In this document: one piece after another, positions 55,559 to 62,885 of the stretch
Position numbering within the stretch: position 1 is the stretch's first letter
How the letters are laid out: every line of letters begins with the position of its first letter
Source: an uncultured Erysipelotrichaceae bacterium
GTDB lineage: Bacteria > Bacillota_I > Bacilli_A > Erysipelotrichales > Erysipelotrichaceae
Assembly: GCA_947649125.1 (NCBI GenBank)
Contig: CANSQL010000001.1
Coordinates: forward strand, 1 to 64,000
Direction of reading: 5' to 3'
DNA: 64,000 nt
The notes under the pieces: generated by a model
Databases searched by the model: none
Told to the model about the DNA's origin: nothing
Seen by the model: only the letters and a program-made list of their open reading frames with translations
Position numbers and translations under genes: made by a program

Positions 55559-56272
55559 CTAAACTTCCGTATATAATCCTTCATATGGATTCTTATCCTT
55601 GATTTCTATACGATAAAATTTCATATTTTGCGCTAACTTGATGCATAGCTTTTGTTGATAATCAGATAATACCGTATCGATCATTTGTTGCTCTGCGACT
55701 GTAATTTCACTTAATATATTCGGTGTATAACCGATTTGTTCTTCATCCGTTAAGCGCAGATAAATAGCTCCGCCGTGCGCGCCGCTGCCGCAGTATTTGC
55801 CAACGCATTTTGCTTCATCGTGCAGATTTAAAACGATGATCATGCCGCCGGCCAAATATTCGCCGAGATAGTCTTTCGCTGTGCCCCCGATAACGATAAT
55901 CGGTTGTTTTTCCTGATAAGCCTTCATATGAATCCCACAGCGGCTGCCGCAGTCTTCTTTGATATACAGTCTGCCCCCTCGCATACCATAGCCGCACGCA
56001 TCTCCGCAGCTGCCGTGAATTACGATTTCACCGTCGTCCATAGTATCACCGACGTTTTCCTGTGCATTCCCATACAGCGTAATGCTTCCGCCTGATAAAA
56101 AATTAGCTAAATTATTGCCGCAGGTACCATAGAGAGTAATCTGTTTATTTTCGGAAACATTAGCGATATAACGCTGTCCCAAAACATTATTTACGATTAT
56201 TTCAGAATCCTCACAGCTTCGTATGATATGATTTAATGCTGAGGCATTCATTTTTTTTGCGTCGATTATCAT
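55559..56272 (-). CDS. Glutamate synthase GXGXG-domain subunit
   Basis: 237 residues of repeated G-x-x-x-G beta-helix units (TLYGTCGNNLANFLSGGSITLYGNAQENVGDTMDDGEIVIHGSCGDACGYGMRGG). This corresponds to the C-terminal domain of the large glutamate synthase chain and to FwdC-like proteins. It is a separate protein, as in archaeal-type glutamate synthases. The ATG at 56272 follows AGGTG. It starts 4 bases after the FMN-domain gene. Confidence 0.9.
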   Translation of the reverse strand: MIIDAKKMNASALNHIIRSCEDSEIIVNNVLGQRYIANVSENKQITLYGTCGNNLANFLSGGSITLYGNAQENVGDTMDDGEIVIHGSCGDACGYGMRGGRLYIKEDCGSRCGIHMKAYQEKQPIIVIGGTAKDYLGEYLAGGMIIVLNLHDEAKCVGKYCGSGAHGGAIYLRLTDEEQIGYTPNILSEITVAEQQMIDTVLSDYQQKLCIKLAQNMKFYRIEIKDKNPYEGLYTEV

Positions 56273-56276
56273 AATA

Positions 56277-57773
56277 TCACCTGCTTCCTGCATGCTTAAC
56301 GCCTAAAATTCGCAGTTCTTCCTCATGCAGATGAAGTCCTCTCAGCATTAAGCGATTTCCCTTTAACGACTCAATCGAACTGATTCCCATGCCTCCCATC
56401 ATCTCCTTGATTTCATTGGTCCAAGCGGTTACCAGATGAACTAACTGCCTTGCTCCCTGAATAGGATTCAATCGCTTAGTCAAATCCTTTTGCTGGGTAG
56501 CAATACCCCAACTACAAACACCGCTGGTACAATCCTGACATAAATGACAACCTAAAGCCAGTAAAGCAGCTGTACCTATGGCTACTGCATCAGCGCCGAG
56601 GGCAATCGCCTTTACGACATCACTGCTGTTGCGAATCCCACCGGCTGCGATTACGGATACCTCCTCACGAATCCCCTCTTTGCGCAAGGTTTCATCCACA
56701 CTTGCCAGTGCTAATTCAATCGGAATACCGACATTATCACGGATTCTCATCGGTGTTGCGCCGCTGCCCCCACGGAATCCGTCAATATATATAATATCGG
56801 CACCGCTTCTCGCTATCCCGCTGCATATAGCGGCAATATTATGCACCGCAGCAACCTTTACGATAATCGGCTTTTGATAGCCGCTCACTTCCTTTAGGGC
56901 ATAAACAAGCTGACGCAAATCCTCGATAGAATAAATGTCATGATGAGGAGCCGGTGAAATGGCTTCGCTGTTTTCCTCGATCATACGTGTTTTCGCAATC
57001 AATTCATTATTTTTTCTGCTTGGCAAATGACCGCCGATCCCGGGCTTTGCCCCCTGACCTACCTTTATTTCAAGGGCAGCACAGTGCTTTAGATAATCCT
57101 TATTGATTCCAAAGCGTCCGCTTGCGACCTGTACGATGATATGATTCTCATCCGGATAAAATTTTTGCGGAAGTCCTCCTTCACCGCAATTATAGAAGGT
57201 GTTAAGCTCTTTCGCTGCAGCTAAAAGGGCTTCATGGGCTGGATATGAAATGGCTCCTAAAGACATCCCCGCAAATAATATCGGTGTATCTAAATGAAGA
57301 TGCGGCTTTACATCGAGTTTCAGCAAGCCATCATCGTCCCGCTTAAAATCATTCGTGCGTTTTCCCAAACAAACCTTTGTTTCCATCGGTTCTCTTAACG
57401 GATCAATGCTTGGATTCGTAACCTGAGCAGCATTCAGCAATAAATGATCGAAATAGATCGGATATGGCTTGGGATTACCCATAGAGGATAATAATATGCC
57501 GCCGGTATCGGCCTGTTGAAACAGCTGTGATATATCCTGCATCGTCCAGTAAGCATTCTCATGATAATGATTGCGGTTTATTTGAACCTTAAGTGCCTGA
57601 TGATGACAAAACTCCACACAGCGCTGACAATTCACACAGTTCTTAGGATCAACAGCGATTCGCTGCTGATCAATATCATAGGAAAATACATTGCGTGTAC
57701 ATTGATAGACACAGCTTTTACAAAGATCACAGCGAGTATTATCATGTAATATTTCATAACGACTGGTTCGCAT
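56277..57773 (-). CDS. Glutamate synthase FMN-domain subunit with ferredoxin domain
   Basis: 498 residues. Two [4Fe-4S] motifs lie at the N-terminus (CDLCKSCVYQCTRNVF and CVNCQRCVEFCHH). The FMN-binding TIM-barrel of glutamate synthase follows (SLGAISYPAHEALLAAA, GQGAKPGIGGHLPS, IYIDGFRGGSGATPMRI, AAGGIRNSSDVVKAIALGADAVAIG). A cysteine cluster CHLCQDCTSGVCSWGIA is a further Fe-S site. No NADPH-binding GltD is in the window, so reduced ferredoxin may be the electron donor. The ATG at 57773 follows AAGGAGG. Confidence 0.93.
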   Translation of the reverse strand: MRTSRYEILHDNTRCDLCKSCVYQCTRNVFSYDIDQQRIAVDPKNCVNCQRCVEFCHHQALKVQINRNHYHENAYWTMQDISQLFQQADTGGILLSSMGNPKPYPIYFDHLLLNAAQVTNPSIDPLREPMETKVCLGKRTNDFKRDDDGLLKLDVKPHLHLDTPILFAGMSLGAISYPAHEALLAAAKELNTFYNCGEGGLPQKFYPDENHIIVQVASGRFGINKDYLKHCAALEIKVGQGAKPGIGGHLPSRKNNELIAKTRMIEENSEAISPAPHHDIYSIEDLRQLVYALKEVSGYQKPIIVKVAAVHNIAAICSGIARSGADIIYIDGFRGGSGATPMRIRDNVGIPIELALASVDETLRKEGIREEVSVIAAGGIRNSSDVVKAIALGADAVAIGTAALLALGCHLCQDCTSGVCSWGIATQQKDLTKRLNPIQGARQLVHLVTAWTNEIKEMMGGMGISSIESLKGNRLMLRGLHLHEEELRILGVKHAGSR

Positions 57774-57774
57774 A

Positions 57775-58842
57775 TTATTCCTCCTTACATTTTGCGATAT
57801 ACGGCGTTGATCCCGGAAGCGAGAAAATACGGTCCAATTCATTTTCAACCGCTCGTATTGCACATTCTTCACTTGCCATATAAACGCATTCGTTTTTTTC
57901 GGCTATCATTAATGATCTCAGCTTTAAGCGATCATTTAATGCAGCAATACCGTTTTCAAAGCCTAATATAATACTGAAGGGTCCGCATATCAGCAGCGAT
58001 CCGAGATTTCTTCTGAGCATTGTATAATAGCGCTTTTGCTGCGGCTCCATTTGTTCAATTTCACTATAAAAAGGAGCTGTGAGAATATGAGCACATTCCT
58101 CAAAGCTGCAGTGCTTTTTTCTGATTAAGAAATCTAGGATATAGGTAATGACCTCAGTATCAGTTAACAGCGAGCAAGGATAATTAAACATTTCAATATA
58201 GCGGCGATTGGTATCATAGCTAGATATTTCGCCGTTGTGAACAAGCGCAAAATCAAGCATTGCGAATGGATGGGCACCGGCCCACCAACCCGGAGTATTG
58301 GTCGGATAACGACCATGAGCAATCCATGAATACGCTTCATATTGATCCAAGCAGTAAAACTCTGCCAGCTCTTCCGGATAGCCCACACCTTTAAATACGC
58401 CCATATCCTTACCGCAGGAAAACAAGTACGCACCGCTGATATTGACATTGACATGAAAAAGCAATGCGACGATTGCTTCGTCTTGATCAACAATTCCTTC
58501 TTTAACGTCAACATAATAACGCCATATAATGGGAGCGTCCGTTATCTCCTTGCATTTGGCGATCATGATTTCCTCCTGCATGACAACGATAAAATCCTTT
58601 TTGATATAAGCTTCAAATTGCTGCTTAGATAAAGTATCATCAAAGAATAAATGCAATGCATACTGCTTTTGATATTGCGGATAAATTCCATAACCGACAA
58701 AGCCTCCGCCTAAGCCGTTAGAGCGCTCTCGCATATAGCTCATGGAATGTGCTATGCGCTTACCGTTTTCTTTTGTGCGATCCTTATGAAAGATGGCTCC
58801 TATCGCACAGCCTGAAGCATTACGAAATGTTCCCTCTCGCAT
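57775..58842 (-). CDS. Glutamate synthase glutaminase subunit (class II amidotransferase)
   Basis: 355 residues. The likely Ntn nucleophile is Cys12 (NASGCAIGAIF), which would need an 11-residue propeptide to be cut. The glutamine-binding blocks AHGRYPTNTPGWWAGAHPFAMLDFALVHNGEISSYDTNRRY and LLTDTEVITYILDFL are clear. It supplies ammonia to the FMN subunit. First gene of the operon, one base before the next. ATG 58842 follows AAAGGAT; the longer frame runs through leader and promoter. Confidence 0.9.
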   Translation of the reverse strand: MREGTFRNASGCAIGAIFHKDRTKENGKRIAHSMSYMRERSNGLGGGFVGYGIYPQYQKQYALHLFFDDTLSKQQFEAYIKKDFIVVMQEEIMIAKCKEITDAPIIWRYYVDVKEGIVDQDEAIVALLFHVNVNISGAYLFSCGKDMGVFKGVGYPEELAEFYCLDQYEAYSWIAHGRYPTNTPGWWAGAHPFAMLDFALVHNGEISSYDTNRRYIEMFNYPCSLLTDTEVITYILDFLIRKKHCSFEECAHILTAPFYSEIEQMEPQQKRYYTMLRRNLGSLLICGPFSIILGFENGIAALNDRLKLRSLMIAEKNECVYMASEECAIRAVENELDRIFSLPGSTPYIAKCKEE

Positions 58843-58863
58843 TTTTTCACATCCTTTACTAAT

Positions 58864-58905
58864 AAAAAAGCAAAGAAGTGTGCTTATATGCACAGCTCCT
58901 TTGCT
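58864..58905 (-). terminator. Leader terminator of the glutamate synthase operon
   Basis: On the minus strand AGCAAAGGAG (58896-58905) pairs with CTTCTTTGCT (58869-58878). An inner TGTGC/GCACA stem has loop ATATAA, and six T follow. It includes the loop and 3' arm of the ANTAR hairpin, so the two exclude each other. Confidence 0.85.
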
Positions 58906-58907
58906 GT
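58892..58907 (-). promoter_or_regulatory. ANTAR target hairpin, glutamate synthase leader
   Basis: On the minus strand ACAGC-AAAGGA-GCTGT: a perfect 5-bp stem with hexaloop A1/G4, starting about 9 bases after the -10 box. Confidence 0.82.
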
Positions 58908-58915
58908 CTGGCAAC

Positions 58916-58944
58916 ATTTTAAACTAATGATTGACATTTGTCAA
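58916..58944 (-). promoter_or_regulatory. Glutamate synthase operon promoter
   Basis: On the minus strand TTGACA (58939-58944), 17 bases, TAAAAT (58916-58921). The -35 lies in a palindrome TTGACAAATGTCAA. Confidence 0.8.
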
Positions 58945-59003
58945 GAAAAAATGTAAATAAATGTAACACGTTGAAATAAAATAAGTTTTTTTTCAAAAAG
59001 GGA

Positions 59004-59032
59004 TTGACAGAAAAAAAGGAGAGGATTATAAT
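59004..59032 (+). promoter_or_regulatory. glnN promoter
   Basis: Perfect TTGACA (59004-59009), 17 bases and perfect TATAAT (59027-59032). Confidence 0.88.
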
Positions 59033-59045
59033 AGCCACGTAAACA

Positions 59046-59061
59046 TTAGCAAAGGCGCTGA
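59046..59061 (+). promoter_or_regulatory. ANTAR target hairpin, glnN leader
   Basis: TTAGC-AAAGGC-GCTGA: a 5-bp stem with one T-G pair and hexaloop A1/G4, 14 bases after the -10 box. Confidence 0.78.
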
Positions 59062-59083
59062 ACATTATGTTTGGCGTCTTTTT
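59054..59083 (+). terminator. Leader terminator of glnN
   Basis: GGCGCTGAACA (59054-59064) pairs with TGTTTGGCGTC (59068-59078) over 11 bp with three wobbles, followed by TTTTT. It shares bases 59054-59061 with the ANTAR hairpin. Confidence 0.8.
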
Positions 59084-59107
59084 CAATGTAGAAAGAGAGG
59101 ATTAGCT

Positions 59108-61186
59108 ATGAAAACAATACCTGAATACTTCGGAAGCCATGTGTTCAATGATGAAGTTATGCAGAAACGATTGCCTAAAGACATTTATAAAAGGCTGAAG
59201 GCTGTCTTAGAGGAAGGAGGCAGTCTGGATTTGAGTGTTGCCAATGTTGTGGCAAATGCGATGAAGGATTGGGCGGTCGGATTAGGAGCAACCCATTACA
59301 CACACTGGTTTCAGCCAATGACCGGTGTTACTGCGGAAAAACACGAAAGCTTTATCAATCCAAAGGATCACTCCCATGTGATTTTGGAATTCAGCGGCAA
59401 AGAGCTGATTAAGGGAGAACCGGACGCCTCAAGCTTCCCTAACGGCGGCTTGCGCGCTACCTTTGAGGCAAGGGGCTATACGACTTGGGATCCGACTTCT
59501 TTTGCCTTTATCAAGGATCAAACACTCTGCATACCGACTGCTTTTTGTTCCTATGACGGCAGTGCACTGGATAAGAAAACACCGCTTCTTCGTTCAATGG
59601 AAGTTATCAATAAACAGGCAATGCGGATTATCAAGCTGTTTCCCGATGAGGGTATTACGCATGTTACAACAACGGTCGGCGTAGAACAGGAATACTTTCT
59701 CGTTGATAAAAAGCTGTATGAAAAACGACCTGATCTCGTATTGACCGGCAGAACGCTGTTAGGCGCAAAACCAACTCGCGGTCAGGAAATGGAGGATCAT
59801 TATTTCGGTATGATTTCCCCGCGTGTTTCAGCCTTTATGAAAGAGGTTGATGAGGAATTGTGGAAGCTTGGTATTTTCGCTAAGACGGAACATAAGGAGG
59901 TCGCTCCTGCACAATTTGAATTGGCACCGGTCTTTACAACGACGAATATTGCCGCCGATCATAATCAGCTGACAATGGAAGTGCTGCAGAAGGTTGCCGA
60001 TCGCCATGGCTTTGCATGTCTTTTGCATGAAAAGCCGTTTGAAGGAATTAACGGAAGCGGAAAGCATAACAACTGGTCCTTGACCACCAATAACGGCATT
60101 AATTTATTAGAACCCGGTAAAACGCCGCAAAAAAATGCACGCTTTTTATTGATGCTGACAGCTGTCATTAAGGCTGTAGATGAATATCAGGGATTACTGA
60201 GAGTCAGTGTCGCATCAGCCGGTAATGATCATCGATTGGGCGCAAATGAGGCTCCCCCGGCCGTTATTTCAATCTTTTTAGGTGATGAATTAACAGGAAT
60301 TTTAAAAGCGATCGAAAATGATGCGGATTATCAAAAGGATTGCGAGCATTCCATGACGATCGGTGTTGATGCCATTCCGCAATTCCCTAAGGATGCAACA
60401 GATCGTAATCGTACCTCTCCCTTTGCCTTTACCGGCAATAAATTTGAATTCCGTATGCTTGGCTCCTCGCTTTCGGTTTCCTGTCCCAACTATATTTTAA
60501 ATACGATTGTCGCTGAAGCATTTAGACAGTTTGCCGATTACTTAGAGGCAGGTCATGATTTTGAACACGATTTACATCAGTTATTAAAAGATACGATCAA
60601 AAAGCATAAACGTATTATCTTTAATGGAAATGGCTATACGGATGAATGGATTGCGGAAGCCAAAGAGCGCGGCCTGTTAAATCTTGCGGCTACTCCGGAT
60701 GCGATTCCTTATTACATTACCGATCAAAATATCGCTTTATTTACAAGGCATGGCATTTTCAGCGAAGCTGAGCTGAAAGCTCGTGATGCGATTCAATATG
60801 AAACCTACAGCAAGCTTATTCATATTGAAGCGGCAACGATGATACGTATGGTAATGCAGGAAATCCATCCGGCTGTAAGTGAATACGAACAGGCATTGCT
60901 GCAAAATGAAGTGTTTAAAGCCAAGATTTATCAAAGCCATCAAAAAAATCAGTTATTACAGGAACTTTCAGAGCTGAATGAAAAGCTTTATTCTAATACG
61001 GAAGCTTTAAAGAATTCACTGCGGCAAATGGAACAGGCTGATACAAAAACAGCTGCATTATTCTGTAGAGATCATATAATTCCGCAAATGAATAAAGTGC
61101 GTGAATGTGCAGATAGCTTGGAAGAAATCACCGCTAAAAAATATTGGCCATATCCTGATTATACGGATCTTTTATATCATTTATAA
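59108..61186 (+). CDS. glnN: Glutamine synthetase type III
   Basis: 692 residues, normal for the large GS-III class. Characteristic blocks are FQPMTGVTAEKHESF, FPNGGLRATFEARGYTTWD, VGVEQEYFLVD, EVAPAQFELAP, INGSGKHNNWSL and the NRTSPFAFTGNKFEFRMLGSS nucleotide site. It makes glutamine from glutamate, ammonia and ATP, duplicating the type I enzyme encoded 5.5 kb away. It is divergent from the glutamate synthase operon and behind its own ANTAR hairpin and terminator. Confidence 0.95.
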   Translation: MKTIPEYFGSHVFNDEVMQKRLPKDIYKRLKAVLEEGGSLDLSVANVVANAMKDWAVGLGATHYTHWFQPMTGVTAEKHESFINPKDHSHVILEFSGKELIKGEPDASSFPNGGLRATFEARGYTTWDPTSFAFIKDQTLCIPTAFCSYDGSALDKKTPLLRSMEVINKQAMRIIKLFPDEGITHVTTTVGVEQEYFLVDKKLYEKRPDLVLTGRTLLGAKPTRGQEMEDHYFGMISPRVSAFMKEVDEELWKLGIFAKTEHKEVAPAQFELAPVFTTTNIAADHNQLTMEVLQKVADRHGFACLLHEKPFEGINGSGKHNNWSLTTNNGINLLEPGKTPQKNARFLLMLTAVIKAVDEYQGLLRVSVASAGNDHRLGANEAPPAVISIFLGDELTGILKAIENDADYQKDCEHSMTIGVDAIPQFPKDATDRNRTSPFAFTGNKFEFRMLGSSLSVSCPNYILNTIVAEAFRQFADYLEAGHDFEHDLHQLLKDTIKKHKRIIFNGNGYTDEWIAEAKERGLLNLAATPDAIPYYITDQNIALFTRHGIFSEAELKARDAIQYETYSKLIHIEAATMIRMVMQEIHPAVSEYEQALLQNEVFKAKIYQSHQKNQLLQELSELNEKLYSNTEALKNSLRQMEQADTKTAALFCRDHIIPQMNKVRECADSLEEITAKKYWPYPDYTDLLYHL

Positions 61187-61250
61187 AGATATCAGAGCTA
61201 TATACGATAAATAAACAACCGCCTATTATCCGGTGTCTCTCATACAAAAT

Positions 61251-61286
61251 AAAAGACGGCGCATCAACACTGATGCGCTGTCTTTT
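61251..61286. terminator. Strong bidirectional terminator
   Basis: AAAAGACGGCGCATCA pairs with TGATGCGCTGTCTTTT (16 bp, one wobble) around loop ACAC. It separates glnN from the convergent MATE gene. Confidence 0.9.
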
Positions 61287-61287
61287 A

Positions 61288-62709
61288 TCAGTTGACAAGG
61301 ATCGCTTCTGAATTATATACTCTTCGTTTGATCCAAGCATTTAACAGCTTGATTTCATGCAACGCAAACAACAATACGATAATACCGCTGGAGATGTCCG
61401 CAATCGGCCCTGCATATAAAATACCGTCTAAACCGAAAAATATCGGCAATATCACGATCAACGGAATCAATAGGATCAACTGGCGCAGCGTAGAAAGTAT
61501 GCTTGCCTTTAACGGCTGACCGGTTGCCTGAAAATAATTCGTCGTTACGATTTGGAAGCCCGATGTAAAAATGCCGAATAAATAGATGCGCATTGCCTTG
61601 ATGGCAAAATCAGTAAAAGCTTGATCGGCATGCCCGAACAGCTGTAAGATTACATGCGGTATCGTTTCACATATCATCCACCCGATACAAACGATGATCG
61701 TAGCGGAAGCAACTGCCAGTACATAGGTCTTTTTGATTCTCCTCGGCTGATCGGCACCGCGATTAAAGCCCATGATCGGCTGTGATCCGACACCGATACC
61801 GATACAGAAGGCAACGATGATCATACTGATTTTTAATACGATGCCCATTGCGCTCAAAGCGATATCACCGCCGACGGTCGATAAATTCCCATAGTAAACA
61901 AGGGAGTTATTTAAGATGATCTGCATGATTGCCTGTGCCGATTGTGTGATACAGCTGGAAATACCCAAGGACAGCACGCGCTGAACGATATGGGGCTGCA
62001 GGCGCATATCTGCCTTATTGAAACGCATATGCTTGCCCTTTTTCCAAAAGTAATACAATAGTACAAGGGCGGATAGTATCTGTGAGGAGATGGTTGCGAT
62101 TGCGGCACCGCCTACGCCCCAGTGGAAGATGAAGATATAGAGCGGATCGAGAATGCAGTTTAATACAGCGCCGATCACAATGCTGTACATGGAAAGTGCG
62201 GGACTGCCGTCGGTTCTTGCCATATTTGAAAGTGAAATGCCGAGCACATTGAACGGAAGTCCGATAAAAATAATTGCCGCATACTGCATCGAATACTCCA
62301 TATTTGCATCGGTAGCACCGAACAGAGTCAAAATCGGTTTGAGAAAAACAAGTCCGATCACCGCAATGACGATACCGCTCAAAACTGACAATGTAAGCAC
62401 GTTGCCTAAGGTCTGTTGAGCCTCACGCTCTCTTTTTTCACCAAGCTTGATTGAGGCATATGCACTGCCTCCGGCTCCGATCAAGGTCGCAATCGCAAGC
62501 ACGATGGATACGATAGGAAACGCAACCGTCGTTGCGGCATTTCCCAAATATCCTACCCCTTGCCCGATAAAGATCTGATCTACGATATTGTAAACTGCAT
62601 TTACCAGCATCGAAATGACTGCCGGCAGCGCAAATACCCGCAGGAGCTTGCCGATCGGCTCATACCCTAACGGATTTCTGTCTGTTGTTATTGTTGCTTC
62701 ACTGTTCAT
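61288..62709 (-). CDS. MATE family efflux transporter
   Basis: 473 residues, 12 helices. The family start GKLLRVFALPAVISMLVNAVYNIVDQIFIGQGVGYLG, GGSAYASIKLGEKRE, GVGSQPIMGFNRGA and a repeat in the second half are present. It is nearer the MepA-like group than the other two MATE proteins here. The start is uncertain between 62709 and 62721: GGAAGGG touches the first ATG and lies 12 bases from the second. Confidence 0.85.
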   Translation of the reverse strand: MNSEATITTDRNPLGYEPIGKLLRVFALPAVISMLVNAVYNIVDQIFIGQGVGYLGNAATTVAFPIVSIVLAIATLIGAGGSAYASIKLGEKREREAQQTLGNVLTLSVLSGIVIAVIGLVFLKPILTLFGATDANMEYSMQYAAIIFIGLPFNVLGISLSNMARTDGSPALSMYSIVIGAVLNCILDPLYIFIFHWGVGGAAIATISSQILSALVLLYYFWKKGKHMRFNKADMRLQPHIVQRVLSLGISSCITQSAQAIMQIILNNSLVYYGNLSTVGGDIALSAMGIVLKISMIIVAFCIGIGVGSQPIMGFNRGADQPRRIKKTYVLAVASATIIVCIGWMICETIPHVILQLFGHADQAFTDFAIKAMRIYLFGIFTSGFQIVTTNYFQATGQPLKASILSTLRQLILLIPLIVILPIFFGLDGILYAGPIADISSGIIVLLFALHEIKLLNAWIKRRVYNSEAILVN

Positions 62710-62829
62710 TAAATTTCGCATCCCTTCCGTATTTCATAAAGCTGTGTCATTCATCTTGTATTTTTTTATTTGAAATGAAGTAAGTATACACCGTTTTTTA
62801 AAGCTTCGCAAGTATAAAATTTCGAAATA

Positions 62830-62852
62830 AAACCGATCGCTAAGATCGGTCA
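62830..62852 (-). terminator. purA terminator
   Basis: ACCGATC/GATCGGT stem with a 5-base loop, followed on the minus strand by TTTATTTC. Confidence 0.8.
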
Positions 62853-62885
62853 AGTAAATAGATTAATTAAGCGTACTGATGATTC

